A stretch of DNA of 64,000 nt from Aptenodytes patagonicus (GCF_965638725.1 NC_134982.1:75468155-75532154); one strand, 5' to 3'; shown: positions 45,262-59,868, numbered from the stretch's first letter. Program-made: numbers and translations. Notes: generated from the letters alone by a model not told the origin.

Positions 45262-48200
45262 TCACAGGACTCTGTGCTTGCTGTAGCACCAGAAAAATTT
45301 TTACTATAACTAAAAACATGCAACAGTAGAGCATCTAAGGAAGAAAGGGAACATCCTACAGCCATGTTTTTTCCCCATTTGATCACACCTGAGATTACAC
45401 AGTATCTCAGATATTTTGCATGTAACTATGAGAGAGCCTCTGTGGTCAGAGGATATCAGCATGCTTTATAAATGTAAAATCTGAAAGCTAAATGGTGCCA
45501 CTGGGCCCCACATACATGGTTAATATTAAGATGCACCAGCCCTGGAAGAAATCTTGCCCAAAGAGGGGTGTGCACCTTGGAGAGGGACCTACTGAAGATA
45601 TTATCCTAGTAAAGACAAGGCACTGTTAATATCAGCACAGGTTAAGTGCTCATTTTAACTCACCAGTCCTCAAAAAATACTAACAAGTGTTACTATTACA
45701 CTGAGCCTTCTTTTAATGAGGAACTCTCTTGGCATAATTTTGGCTCCCATGAACTGGATCATGTAAAGTAAGAACACATGATCCTCACCAGTAACTGTGG
45801 AATTAGAAAATGGTGCTTTCCTGCCTTTGTTTCCTCTCCTGCTTTCTGGGTGTTATAGGTGGAAAAAGCAGATTTTAGAATGGCACATACAGCTTAGACC
45901 CAATGTAGCTCTTCCTGTAAAATCCTGCCCCACGGTTCCTTCACCTCTTTGTTCTCTCTCCTGGAGAGTGAACAAATGGTGAGTGGGGATGAGGCTCTAC
46001 CCTCTCCCTTGACTGCTGTTGTACTCATATGGTAACGGCTAGAAAAGAAGGAATAACAGAACTAAACACATGATCCAGACAGTTCAGGAAACCGGTATTC
46101 ACAAAGCTTGGTGTATCCTATGCACACTCACTTCATCTATGGGTAAAAAATGCATGGGAGGCATGACCAAAATGTCACAGCAAATTAGGAGCAGAGCAAG
46201 GAAAAAATGTTAAAATGTAAGTGTTGTTTCCTGTCATATGTTTAAACTTTATGAAACACGTAGACATTTATTTTCTTTCTTTTGCAAATAACACAGATTT
46301 CTTCAGTTTGGAAAAGGAGACTCAAAGTGTTCCTGCCATTATATTCACTCTTATGAGTGTATATTCTTGTACTGCTTCATTACTGCAGGGGATCAGTGAC
46401 CAAATATATTAGGCATCCATTGTGTACAAGGAAAATAAATGAGGGATGATTTGTCATGAGTTCTTTCTCTGTATTAATAAGATGTGTGGCACAGAGATGA
46501 GATATGATCTGTGTTTTCTTTTGTCTTCCATCCCTTAATGCTTCTGATTCCCATTTCATTGTCCTCACATCTTTATTAGGCTCCTCTGGTTTGCAGTGTT
46601 CTGTTATAATGACTGTGTCTTTCACAGGTCAGTGCTGTTGACGGCATTACAGCTGGCCTGGACTGCAGCTGATCAGTTTTGGGGGACCCAATATAAAGTC
46701 ACTGCTGTTACTGGCCACGGCTTGTTCTTAGGCACAAGTATATGTTAATGCTGCTTAAAAATTGACTAAAGCACATAGCAACCAGAACACTAAATGTGCT
46801 TGCCAGGGGCTACCAAAATTAAGTGTGAAGCCCTGGCCACAGTGAAAAGAGAGACAAATCTTTCACTTTTTCACTGGAGACAAGACTTTATGCAAAATGT
46901 GTGTCTGTCAGTGTAATGTGGCTTTAGAAAGGTGGTCCAATGAGTATCCCAGGGACCTTGCCTCTAGAGTTATTTCATGCCTGCATTGAGGGGATAAGGA
47001 GAGAAACATTTTGATCTCTAACAAGTGAGAAGTTCTGATTTTCACTCTATTTTTTTGTCTAAAGGATGGAAAGTGAGTCAAACTCAGTCAAACTCCAGCA
47101 ACATTTTTTCTGTTCGTAAGGCATACATGGGGAATTTATCCCTTTTCACAAAAGTTTCTCATTTGCCTCCCCTTTATAGGTTGAGAAAATGAAGTACGTG
47201 TTTAGTTTTACACATAGCTCGGGGCTAGCTTTAAGTCTTGAACTAGGATTGACTCAGAGGTCCATCAGGACCACTCATGGAGGAAAATCCCCCAGTGGGG
47301 CATTAATCTAGGCATAGGCTTTCAAAAGGCATGGGACATGAGAGACCTTCTTGCAGCATCTGATACAAGCCTTATCCTTCACCCAGCGTTGGATGCTCGC
47401 TGTCACTGCAGTCAGGCAGAAATCCCATTTGAACTCCACATGGAGTATGAATGGTTCAGCCCTTCTCAGCAGGACCCAACAAGCAATTTAAACTCAATTT
47501 CAGATCAGTTTTATAAGAACCTCTAACATGTTTTTTTTCCCAAGCTAAGGTGTAACAAACTAGTAATCAACAAAATGATGTTACAGCTTTTCAGGTATAA
47601 GTCACCAGCACTGTCTGGTTGGGCTTGGGAGTGCCCCTGAATGCACTGCTGTGCAGCAGCTGTAAATTCATTAGCTCTAGCTGTCAAGGCCTCAGATTGA
47701 ACTGTCTCAGTCTGCTGGAATTGCTGCTGGTCTAAGACCACAGGTAAAATGGCCAATTCCCTCTTTTTCTCCTGCTTTTTAGGAATTTCTTCTTCCTTCA
47801 GAGCAGTACTGCATAATGCTGTCAAGACGCATAACTCTATGTGGACTGTAGTATTTATAAATGCAGATTTCCTGCCTCTGTTTTCTGCTAAAAATAATGT
47901 TGAACTCCAGGCTTATTTTTACAGATATGTGGAGCATCCCTTGTCTGAGAGTTGTTGAGAACGTATTAGTATCTTACATGCAACTTGGTAGGATTTGAGT
48001 GCCAGATCACCCAAAGGTTTCTTTGAAAATCCTAGCCAAAGTGCTTAAGTTGCAGAGAATTTCTAGGTTACGAATATTGATTTCCTTTGAGAACAACTTG
48101 CAGGAGCAAAATTCCTCCCTCTTGAAATTCTGCACCCATATCCTCCTTTTCCATCTCTTCCTCAGATCATGGTTTTTCTCCTTCTTCTTTGTCTTTGGCT

Positions 48201-48431
48201 TGTGACCTGGAGTATTATGTACATGAATATGCGCAAAATGAATGTGGTTTGGTGTGCTAAGAAGTGAGATTTATCTGCACCTCTCGGATAAATCATTTCC
48301 TCCAGTGTCAGAGAAGGGTGAGGTACAGAAACTTGGTGAGGAGCAGAGACAAAGGAATTATAGCCCATAAGATGATTGTCACTCATTTTAAAGAGAGTAC
48401 AAGTGGTGAAAATGATCAGCTTTTGCACGTT

Positions 48432-48457
48432 CACGCACCCACCCACCCACCCACCCC
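48432..48457. repeat. Tetranucleotide repeat (CCCA)n
   Basis: Five or so ACCC units in a row (CACCCACCCACCCACC). No other content. Confidence 0.9.
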
Positions 48458-50239
48458 TTTGCCCCTCTCTTGCTTGCATTCACTGTCAGGGAGACATTTC
48501 CTGATTTATTACTTGAAAGGCTGCCATCTCTCTTCATCACCTGAAGGCGAACTTTTTTTTTTTTAAATGTGTGTAGATAAGATCTCAGGTAGTCCAAAAG
48601 ATATTGTAGCCCATGAATGAAATATCAGAATGGCGAATTTGACATCTAAACGTCAAAAGAGCTATTCCTCCATACACATCGGAAAAAAACCCACTCAGTG
48701 TCCTCCCAAAAGCTAAAATGGAGTAGGACCCTGCAGTGTTCCAGGTTTCCATAAAGAAATTGGAAAATGTTGCATTAAATCACAGTTAATATTCATTATG
48801 CTAACTTATACACACTGATATGCTGTAAGACTGTCAATTTGCAGTCTGAGGGGCATATAAAGTCATTATTGCACAGGCATGCCTGTATTAGCATCAGTAG
48901 GAATCACTCAGGCTTGCTGGGGAGAAAAATATACTCCCTTGCTTACTTCCCATTTTACAACTACCACAGGTATTTTGCAACAGAAGCGTGACTGAACTGT
49001 TTGCAGCTGTTCTGAACCCAGGTTGAGAACTGCTGGTACGGAAAGCTAGTTAGCACTTCTGGTGAGTTCAGACAGCTAATTTTCATTAGTCATTGAGGTT
49101 GAAAAGCAGTAAATTGTGTGTACCAAATGTACATTAACTTCTACTTCTGATTGGTGATTTCTCTACAAAAATCCTCATGAAAACTTTTTTCAATTAGTAC
49201 GAAAATTCTGGCTTTTCAAAGGAACTCAGATATGGTTTTTAAAAATGTTAAAATATCTCTCATGACTTGTATTTAGGAAAATAGTATTGGAAAGTAGCTA
49301 AGTAGGCTGAATAATGAGAAAGAAAATTAACATACTTTCAAATGCATCAATATTATGGTTTGGCATGTCCTTGTTGCTGTTTAAAATTAGCAATGACAGA
49401 TACTGAGACCCTATTAATTTCTTAATTGGCTGATAGGCACAGCCAAGCATGTAGCAAAGTATAACATAAATTAGTACCTGAGTTTATAAACCTGTAAACC
49501 CTATTGGGGATGATGTAGCACAGAGCAAGATGCAGAAAGAGAGAAGACATAGGCTGAAGTCAAAGCCCTATATGTCAACTTTCTTTTCTCTTTCTTCCAA
49601 ACCCTAGGGACATTGGAATCAAATTCCAAAATAATTCCTTAGTTTTTCTCTAAAAAAGGATGCCGAGCCAAATTCAAACCCCATGTTGCAGGACTATAAA
49701 TCTGTTTCTTTAGTTTTCTGTTGTGAATTGAGCCTCAGGAGATGTTCAAAATTCAGAAGTTCCTGAGTATTTTTGTATCCCTACAAAATTGTATTGTGTA
49801 TTGTGTGTAAAGTGTATTGTGATGTCACAGTAGGAAAGTCGGTACTTATGGGAAAAAAAACATTCACATACTTTATAGAAATTCTGAACGTATTTATTTT
49901 GGCTTTCATACTGCCTGTGTGTATCTGCCTTCTCCAAGCTGTTCCTCTCAACACTTAGCAAGAATGTTTAGAGAGGTGAAGGTATTTTAATTAATCTTGG
50001 AGACCCGTAGTAACAGATGAAGAAAATGAAGTCTAAAGTCTTGTCCATGGAGACAGTGAAGGGGCTAATTGCACCAGCCTGCATTCATAAAACCCCCTTT
50101 ATTTCATAAAAATCCCTCCTTTTAGAAGTCCTAACTTTTTTGCTCTCGATATATTTTTCAAAGTATAACGGGGAGGGGAGAAAATGGTTTTAACAGAGAG
50201 GAGCGGAGGAATAAAATTAAGAAGGCATCAAATATTCCT

Positions 50240-50870
50240 GGGTCCCAGTGGGGTCATGGTGGACACCAAGTTAACCATAAGCCAGCAATGTGCCCTTGTG
50301 ACAAAGGTGGCCAACAACATCCAGGGCTGCACTGGGAGGACTGATGCCAGGAGGTCAAGGAAGATGGTCCCTCGCCTCTGCTCTGGAGTTCTGGGCTCCT
50401 CAGTGCGAGAGAGACTAGGCATACTGGAGTGACTCCAGCAGAGGGCCACAGAGATGATGAAGGGACAGAAGCATCTCTGGAACGAGGAGAGTCTGCGAGA
50501 GCTGGGACTTTTCAGAAGCAAAAGCTCAGGGGGATCTTATCCATAGTATAAACATCTGATGGAAGAGCAAAGAGGATGGAGCCAGACTCTTCTCAGTGAT
50601 ACCCAATGACAGGACAAGAGGCAATGGACAAAGACTGAAATACAGGAAGGTCCATTTAAAGACAAAGACAAAACTTTTTTACTGGGGGGTGGTCAAAGAC
50701 TGGAGCAGGTTTCTCAGACAGGTTGTGGAGTCTCCGTCCCTGGAAATATCCAAAACCTGACTACACACAATCCTGGATGACCTGCTCTAGCTGATCCTTG
50801 TCTGAGCCAGGAGAGTTGGCCTAGATGATCTCCAGAGGTGTCTCCAACCTCAGCCATTCTGTGATTCTTG
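50240..50870 (+). mobile_element. CR1 LINE 3' fragment, old (copy 5)
   Basis: Sense-oriented CR1 from about GGGTCATGGTGGACACCAAG (the DLGVLVD region) through CAGCAATGTGCCCTTG, CAGAGGGCCACAGAGATGAT, GACAGGACAAGAGGCAATGG and GGAGTCTCCGTCCCTGGA, to a 3' end with CAGCCATTCTGTGATTCTTG. Frameshifts break the ORF into pieces. It resembles copy 4 more than copies 2 and 3 (shared GGAGCCAGACTCT and GAAAGTCCATTTAAA-type text), so copies 4 and 5 look like one older subfamily. Confidence 0.88.
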
Positions 50871-51643
50871 ACAGTTTCATCCATTACTTGCCTATAAAAA
50901 GAAGTGCATGATTAAGTCTTGATAATTTTTTTTAATTAAAAGAAATCACATACAGCAAAACTCTCCAAATCTTAATAGTCTAAAAACGTCCAAAAATCCT
51001 AATAGTAAAATTTCTTTTGGAACTGAGGTGTAATTTCTTAACAGAAAAAAAAGTTCTAAAAAGGGATATATGTATTTATTCCTGAAATTTCACTATAAAT
51101 AGAGATCAAGCACATATGCAAATAAATTGCTTTAATGAACAGGTTCAAAACAGCATCTGTTTTTAACTAGATACAAGAGGCTTGTATTTGTTTTAACCGG
51201 AGATTTCAGGGAGAGTCTGAAGTTAAAGCTGATTTTACCTTTCACTCTGAGTAGTGTAAGCAAGCATGAATGACATGATTCTGTCATTGTCAAATGTCAT
51301 GATAGCTGTAATTTCATTCAGTTATTTAAGAAGAAAACTTAAAAGTTCACTATTTACCACTTGTATTCTGTTTTTTGTTGTAGGACTGGTGGACATGTTT
51401 CATTCTTTTGAAAGCCAATTCAAGCCAATTCAACCCTGAGGTCTGTTTTCAATACGTTTTTGTTGCAGGGACACAATGAACACCTCTATAATTTTCTTAC
51501 GTTTTGATTTAATTTATTCCAATTTTCTATAGTACTGAACTTAAAATCAGATCAACTAGACAGCATGTGTATTTGAAAAGTGATTTGAGTTTTTATCTTC
51601 TTACTCCTGAATCTGTCAGAAGATGCTTCTAGCAGGCACAACA

Positions 51644-51659
51644 CCCCCCCCCCCTCCCC
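51644..51659. repeat. C-rich homopolymer C(11) with CTCCCC
   Basis: Eleven consecutive C residues followed by TCCCC. No other content. Confidence 0.9.
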
Positions 51660-53270
51660 ACTTCATCCACTGTGGATAGGTAATGCCCCTTTTCAAACAC
51701 CCAGTGTAACACTTCCTTCTCTGCAGCAAGATCTTCCTTTTGTTTTTTGTTTTTATGGCACACAGCACAAAGGTAACCAGGTCCATTATGCAGAATGTGA
51801 AATATAGCCACTGAACAAGCAATAAATTAACCTTACCGTCGCTGTGAATTAGCTGGAATACAAGGAAATTCTGCTCATTTCTGATTTGGGTACCTCTCCA
51901 AAAGCCTTCTCCCTTCTTTCAGTGCTTCCTTTTATACCTTTAATGCTACTGCATGGGAAAAGCATCTGATCCTGGATGAATATCATATGTCATGGTATTT
52001 TACTACTGTGTTAGCTTTTCATTTACTCCAGCCTGAATTTTTTTCTTTTTCTTTTTCTTGGCAGTGTAAAAGCTGAGTAAGCTGGAGGCCACACTCCTTC
52101 TCCTCATGTTGACAAGTGACTAATTCCAAGGAGGAGATTGCTGCTGGTCCAAAATGCCACAGAAGAAGGTGTGGGCCAAGAATAATGTCCATAACAGACT
52201 TGTGATACATCATTAGGTAGTAGCACGACATCGTTTGTGTTTCTACTCCTTTTCCAACCCCTGTAAGAGATTTGGGTTCATAGCGATTCATTGATTTCTC
52301 TCAAGAGCTATGCCCTGTAATTCAGCAAGATGCAGACCCCTTGTTTCATGAAGTTTTCCGATTTAAAGATGTTACTAATTAAGGTGAAGATCAGCAGTCA
52401 CATGCGAGTCAGTGTTTTATTTCAGCTGCGGTGAAACATGATGGTATTTGTGATGCCTGCATAAAGCTTCTTGGGAGTTTAGTCATTAAACGCAGTCACT
52501 CTGATCCTGTTTTGTCCATTATTTGTATCCTCTCATTCCTGGTGACAGAATAATTTTTTAAAAGTACCTGCCATGTGAGCTGGTTGAGTGGAGAACTGTG
52601 AAAGACTTTAATAAATTATGGGTGGATTTATTAATTCTGCTCAGGGCCATGCTAACAGGGCTGAACTGAAGGGAAATTGAACTTGTCCTTTTAGATGGGA
52701 GAGCACCATTGGTTCAAAAAAAAGAGAAAGAATGTAAAAGTCAGGTCCATTTCAGCTGCATCCCAATTTCAAGATTAGAAAACTTCATTTTCTCATCTAG
52801 TGAACAACTATAGTTACCTTCCCCCTCAGTAGTGGCAGCCTTTCAACAAACTAAAACAGCAGAGGAAGGAAAGATGTGATGGGCCTGACTGAAAGCTAAT
52901 AGAAAATGATGTCTTGAATATTGCAAAGTAGCATGCAGTTTCTTAAAACACTTCCTTCTGAAACCCTCTAAGTTAAAGATGTGCAACTCAAATAATATTT
53001 GGAGGACACTGGTCGTGAGGGACCAAAGTGAAAAGTTCATATCCCCTCACCAAAGTGTCTGTCAGTTTTGAACACTAATGTTGCACTTTGCTTGGAGTAG
53101 TAAATGAGATGAGATAGATATATAATCTGAGGTGGTTTTTTTTACCGGGTATAATAAGCAATTTATTTTCATTTACATTAATTTCTTTACATCTGTAACT
53201 ACCAGATGCATTAAACTGTTAAATACAGACAATTCCCAGCTGTTTTGTTGCAAAATAGAAATGCTGAATG

Positions 53271-53358
53271 TGTATATATATATATTTATCTACCTATCTA
53301 TCAATCTATCTATATACCTACTTATCTACCTGCTTTCCTACCTACCTGCATATATATA
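53271..53358. repeat. Imperfect tetranucleotide (TATC/CTAC) microsatellite flanked by TA repeats
   Basis: A TA run (about 53271-53286) leads into TATCTACCTATCTATC-type units, then CCTACCTACC, and ends in another TATATATA. It is a compound, interrupted microsatellite and probably polymorphic. Confidence 0.9.
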
Positions 53359-56300
53359 AAATAATCCACTTAACATAGATGTTACTGGTATGTCAAGTGG
53401 TGGAATTATGTTAATGGGCCCTGCTATTGATTTTTTGCTGTGGTCTGCAAATGTTTTAAAGTTTTTTTTCAGCTGATGATGTGATAGTGATACAATGACT
53501 GAAGTATTAGGAAACAAAAACCTACACCAGGGTAATCCCATTGCAGGATTGGGAAGGCAGTCAGAAAAGTCCCTCCCATTTGGTTCTGAAACATATTTTA
53601 CCAAAGCCAGCAAAAGGTAATGCTCCATTTAATTTATGCATCTTATTGTAATATCAATTATATCTGTTTATACTTAAGTTGACTATAACTGGAGGAGGCA
53701 GTGAGGGAGCAGTGTGCTGTTGTAAAATAAAGTAAGTAGGTGGTGAGCAGATTTAGTAATGAACCCCTCGCCCATGGAAAAATGAGACTGTTACAAAGTC
53801 TGTGTTTAAAATGACAGATAAAGTTAAGCCACAGAGATCAAACCAAAATTACAAATCTTCTCTAGGATTCAGGGTGCAGAATTTGTATTGTGAAGGTGGG
53901 CTTTCCTCTATTAAGACACATAACTTATTTAATTGGGTTAGAAGATACCGTCAATAGGATTTTTGATTTGGTTTTATATTTATACTTAGTCTTGCTTAGA
54001 GAGTAGCAGTAAAACTCTTTGAGCCACACATTGATTCCATGGATGCGGCTATAAATTAAAAAAATGCCAGTGGTTTCATTGCCTTACTCTGAACTGACAT
54101 CAATGGGAGTGGAATCTGACCTGCCTATTCTACCAAATGCACTTCTTTCCTTCAGAGAAACTAACTAAACATGAAATTGGCTTTGAGTTTGTCTATGAGT
54201 ATTATTTATCTATAGAAGCAAAAAAGATTTTTAAGTCAGGATCTTTGTGGGACAAAATGTGTGCTGTTATAGTTTAAATGAGTCTGAAAACATGTTTAAG
54301 TTATTAATATTTACTGAAGGAAACTAGGGGCAAAATACCCTATCTCTCGTAGAATTGAAAGTCTAAATTCTTGTGCAAATCTGCAACTTGGTCCATGCTT
54401 TTTAAAAAAACAGTCTAGGAGAAGTCTTTTCCAACATCACAAGTTGAAAATTAGTTATGTATGTTTTACACAGAAAAAATACTATTTGAGTTTTTCAGTG
54501 CAGCAAGTAGAAACTCTGTGATCATACAAGGCTATTGTATGTTTTGGTGCATATTGTTCTTAGTTAGAAATAGTTATACTCTGTTGGATACCTGTGGAGC
54601 TATTCTGATTTATGGTTATATAAGAACATAGCATGTACATTTTTTTCTTCTTTTACCAGAAGAGGCAAGAAATACCTTTTTCTTGTTAAAGAAATGCTAC
54701 AAGTTATTCACCTAACACCAGATGTGAATAAAACCAGACCTCATCTTTAATTAATGCGTTCTGCCTTAATGTGATCATTATAGGTGGATGTCATTCACCT
54801 AGAAGCTATCTCCTAACCTAATAACACCAGGAAGAGTGAGCTGGCATGACATTCTTTTTTGGAGACTAGGGTATACCTATAACTATACCTATATTAATCT
54901 ATAGGGTAATCTCTTACCTTTTTTTTCTTTTAAAAATGTAATAGAATGTAGCATTTTGGAATAAGAAAAGAACAACCTCTTTTCTAATAAATTTATCACC
55001 CTCAACTGAGTAGAAAGTATTAGTTTCTGAAGCAGCACGTGATGATTTAAAAGATGATATTCATACTTATTGTCACACCCACTCAAATATTAGCAACTGT
55101 GTATCTCCAAAAGGCAAATGTTCTGTTGAAATCCTCTTGATAGTGTGGAAACAAGCTGTGTTATTTGGTTTATGTTTTGACCCACTTTATCCCCATACGT
55201 TTCATTTGTTACAGTCCTTTGATTTAAATTCACTTATGTAGGGTTCTTTTCACTGGATTGCAAACTTGTTTTTTTGAAGTTGGTTACAGTTTGAGGTGGA
55301 GATGTGAAAGAAGTGATTTCCAGTTCTAGATGACCTCAGAGGGGTTGTTTGGAGTTTGGTTCAGCTCCCACTGTGTTTAATGACATAAACTGTCCTTGAC
55401 TTCTTCAGTAGGATGAAGCCTGTAGGGTCTAGTCCTTCTGCCTATCGAGTACTTCAAGTTAGTGCTCAGTGGCCTTACCGTTCATTACAGTCAATCAGAG
55501 TTAAAGATGAATATTTGCTCAATGTAATAGCGACCTAATTAAGACCTATTGTGGTGATTTAAAAGATACACAGATTTTTTCCTGCTTCCCTGCATTGTAG
55601 TGAATATCCTCTCACCTGCATTGTAGCATGAAAGGTAGAGCTGACAGACACATATAACAGAGGAAAAAAATGTTTCAGATGTAACCACAACAGAGACACA
55701 GGAATAAAATTCTTACACAACACGCTGAACCGCCAACCTAGACAGCACTGGGAGAGGTACGAAACATTGTCTTAAACCTCGTTCCCTGAGGTGATATAAA
55801 TAGGTCCAGTGTTTTCAAGCTGACTCTAGCTTTATGCTGCTATAAATCAGTGGAGAACTGGAGTAACACATAGGTATGCACTTTGTTTTGAGGCTCAGCA
55901 CGTGTTAGACCTAACAACAAATAGCCACTTAGTGTTACAACAAATAGCGTCTTGCCAGCTTAGTCAACATCTGTACTCATTGTGCTAGGTGTTATGATGA
56001 CTCAGAACAAAAAGAAAAAAAATCTGTGGTGAAGGGTTTGCAAGCCAAGCATAAGATAAGACAGCAGCAGAAAGGATGTAGTACAAAAATGCTTACTGGA
56101 TTATAAATCTGGGGTTGGCAGAAATTGGGAAGTGTTATACTACATGTTTATTCCCACAAACAGTTCTCTCAAGAACTCCTTTTTCCTGTTGTGCTAGATT
56201 TTGTATACTACTTTTGCAGCTTTTTTGTTTTTAGATTTTGAGTGCATCACAGTTTTATACACAAAATATAAAGACTGGTCCCAGCTACCTGATTTGAAAG

Positions 56301-59300
56301 CAATAGGCTCTATATATTCTCATCACTGGACCCACTGAATGTGCACATATACGACTGACAGACTAGTAGCAGTGTACATGTGTCAATCCCTTTAAGAGCC
56401 CAGTCTGGTCTGATGAACCCAGAGCACCCTGGACCTTTTGCGGGTATATCATAATGAGTATGGAGCAGCAGTAGACTAGGGCAGAATATCACATGTGCAG
56501 AAGAGCTCTTATGTGTGCAATGGCCATTTCTGGGCACTCTGCCTAACATACAGAAGCCTGGTAAGGTCCATCCCCCACCCCAAAGTGGCACCATAGCAGT
56601 GAACCAACAGTCAAAAATTATATTCTGCTGCCAATGCTGTTGAGGTTGGTGGTTCTGGAGAATTACCCCTTCAGGCAAAACTGATAAACAAGGACTTGAC
56701 AGAGAGGTGAGCAAAGGACAAACCTCTCCTTTCTTTCCTTTTGAAGGGAACACGACCTATTTAGAGCCAACTCTCCTGCTCCACATGGATATGATGCCAC
56801 TGGAATGGCTGAAAGTTGTATTTACACTGGAAGATTAGAATGAAGACCTGATGATACAGGAATAGAGCTGTACAGGTGGAGGAATCGCATTCTTCTTTTG
56901 CATGACTGGGATATGTGAGTGCACAGGTGTGTGTCCCAGCCTGAGTGCATGTGAATCTTGAATCCTTGAGCCCTTCCTGCAGATCTTGTAAGACTGTGAA
57001 GTATTTCTCAAATATTCAGAGAAATTTACTCACATGTGAATAGAGTAGAGAGAATTGCAATGAAAAGGGTTCTAGTAACAGGGCCAGAAATTTTAACTTC
57101 CCTTGTCTTTAAGCTACTGCCTAAGCCACACCTACAGAAGAACTACACTGAAAGCATGAAAAAAAGGCCAGGCAGCATAATATAGCACAGTGTGTAGGTA
57201 GCTAACTACCTACCATTATTCTCCTTCTGAATCCTCTTTCCTGAGATTCATTCATTTGTTTTGTCCCTTCCTGACATTATAATTGCCTTAAGAGAAGTGT
57301 TCAGAGTGTGTATTGTGCTTGTCATTATCTGCTTGTTTCACTTTGAATTAGGGGTAAAGGAACCTGAGGCTGTTTGGAAAAGAGGATGTTTAACCAAATT
57401 TTCAGGTTGTCTCCTTTAATGTTCTGGAAGCTCAAAAGCTTTTAGTTGTGAAGGAAGGCTCTGAACGCAATGAAGAGACTCTCACTGCTAATCACAGGAG
57501 CGTACAGGGTGTGGAAGGCCAGTGCCTGCCCCATTGGCTTGTTTAAGGTCTGTTTCAAAAATGAGGGTGTGCCTATTAGTCATGCTTGCTGTGAGCTGCC
57601 GGCAATCTCCCTCCTTGGAAGTTGCAGTCTCTCTTATTCTCTCTGTGGTTACATTCAAAGCCAACTAATAGGAACAAAGACCTGTTTGAAAGCCATGGCA
57701 CTTCATTAGCCTGACATGGTGTTCTTGGCAGGGTTTTCTGCATTGCCTTAAACACAGTGTCTTCAGGGCCTAACAATATTTAAGCATAATGAGTGCATAT
57801 TTGTCTGCAAAAACATGTGAGTACAGATTTGTCTGCAAAGGCTGTGCAAATATATCAGCTGTACAATGTCAATGGGGAAGCCTGGCTGCTCACTATGCAC
57901 TGATATTTTCAATTTTTCTACTTGAAATTGAGGGAGAATTCAGGGTTGTAACCCTTATGCGAAGGCACCTACAGTTGGATCAAATGCAGTATTTACAGCT
58001 TTCTGTGGTATTACTTGTTTTACAGTAGCAGTTGTCCACCTGATCAGAGTGACCTACTGACCAAGGGTCTTCACTGTCATACTGCCACTGAAAAAACCTG
58101 TCTCATCAATGAGGGAGGAAAACGTCTCTCTCTGAAAAGTTCTCTCTCCTCTGCTCAGTTTCACCTGAATGGCTGCGAATATGGGAAATTCCAGATTCAA
58201 ACATAATCTTAACATACCTGAACTCAGCTGAGAAATTCGGTGCTCACTGAAATAATCACAATGTCATATTATTTTAGTAGGGCCAGGATTCAGTGTGCCT
58301 GACCATGGTGTGTTTACTCTGTTGCAGAGGTGTGCAGCTGGCTAGTTTGGGTCCAAGACTCTTGGCTAGCAGGACTGGAAGTGTACTCTGTCATATCTTA
58401 ATTAATGTTGACACTATGCTTAATTTTAATGCCAACAATCAGCCAAGAGTGCTCTCTAAACAAACCTTGCCCACTTTTTCTCCATGTGCTGAGCCACAAA
58501 ACCTAGTCAGGTGTTCTGGAGCCTGCTCAGCTGAACTGAAAAGAAGGTACGATGGCTTGATTTGGTTAGTGTGTACAGACATGTTGGAATAGGAGCCTGT
58601 ATTCAACTCGCCCTTCCTGACTGAAGTTGGATAAACTTTTCCTCAAATGAGCATAGAAAAGTTTGTTTGTTTTTTAAGACTATGCATCCCAGCTTAAATA
58701 CTTGTGGGGAGGCCATCTTTTAATTAGGGACCATAAAGATCAGGATGTTCAGCTGCTGAGATATTAATGGATGCACATTTTACTTTTAACTTTTTATGGT
58801 GCATCTACTTGCTGATGATCTTTTGGCTACCCATACTTGCAGACATCTGTTTGAATGGCATGTTGCCCACTTTCAAGTAGGTCAAGTTTGTGACATAAAG
58901 CATTGCCACCTAGGAAACATGGCTCATAAGCCATGTTTTTATAATGCTGTAAGAAACTCATCTCCAGAAATAACCTTTGTAGTGATGCTACTGCCAGTTC
59001 CAACATGCTTTCTTATACTTGAGTATATCTCTTGACACTTGAAGTAATACCTCTACAGCCAAAACAAGCCCACACAGAAGTTATGCCAGAAGTGCTTGCT
59101 ATAATTGGAAACCCTCTTGGAAAATGATGTGGATCACTGGAGGTATTGAAGTGTATGTTAGAAGGTGGGTCTGTCTATAGGCAACTAACTGTACATGCAA
59201 ATATAGCTCCCCAGCCAGCCACAACAGCAGAACTGCTTTCAGTGGATGTTGACTGCTCTACCTTTTGAAAAACGTGCATATATTTAAATAACACTATATG

Positions 59301-59831
59301 AGAATGACATTGAAAATGCCAAGAATGAAGCAGAAAGAGCTCAGAGAGGAGATCTGTATCAAAGAAAAATGAGAGTTGCAATTCATTAACTCTGCTCGTT
59401 GTAGTTATGCTGGAAGATGTTGAACAGAGAAGGGAAAGACATATTTGCCACTTTACTCAGAGGCATACTTATATTGGCATTTCTTCGACATGGCTGGCGT
59501 GCATCAAAGGTGAATTAAATCCTGACTTTTACTAGCATAAAAGGACAAGTAAATCCATTAGTTGTGACAACAGAATGGAGAGATTCAACTTTAAAAAGAG
59601 GTCAGAGTTCATCAACAAAAGTCTGTTCTAGGCATTTTTACTTCCCCCCCTCCCCCCGCCAGTCAAAACCTAAGACTTTAAAATCTTTCAAATACATGAA
59701 ATTTTACCAAAATGTCTGTTTTTCAGCACTTGAAACTGCCAGTTCAAGGCTAAGACACTTCCTTGGAGACCTGGTTCAAATCTCTGCTCTGCCTGCTTTG
59801 GGGCTGAGATTTTTTTCTTTTTCCTTCCTCT

Positions 59832-59868
59832 TTCCCTTGCCTTGCCTTGCCTTGCCTTCCCTTCCCTG
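59832..59868. repeat. Pentanucleotide repeat (CCTTG)n
   Basis: Four clean CCTTG units from about 59835 followed by degenerate CCTTCCCTTCCC. It lies inside an otherwise open but unassigned frame. Confidence 0.9.

Larger units (their letters stand above)
43357..50239. other. Intergenic DNA, no gene seen
   Basis: Mostly unique AT-rich sequence. It includes a T(30) run at 45229-45258, a CCCA tetranucleotide run at 48432-48457 and possible MIR-like SINE relics near 46165-46200 and 47175-47260. No coding exon with family similarity was seen. Confidence 0.55.
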
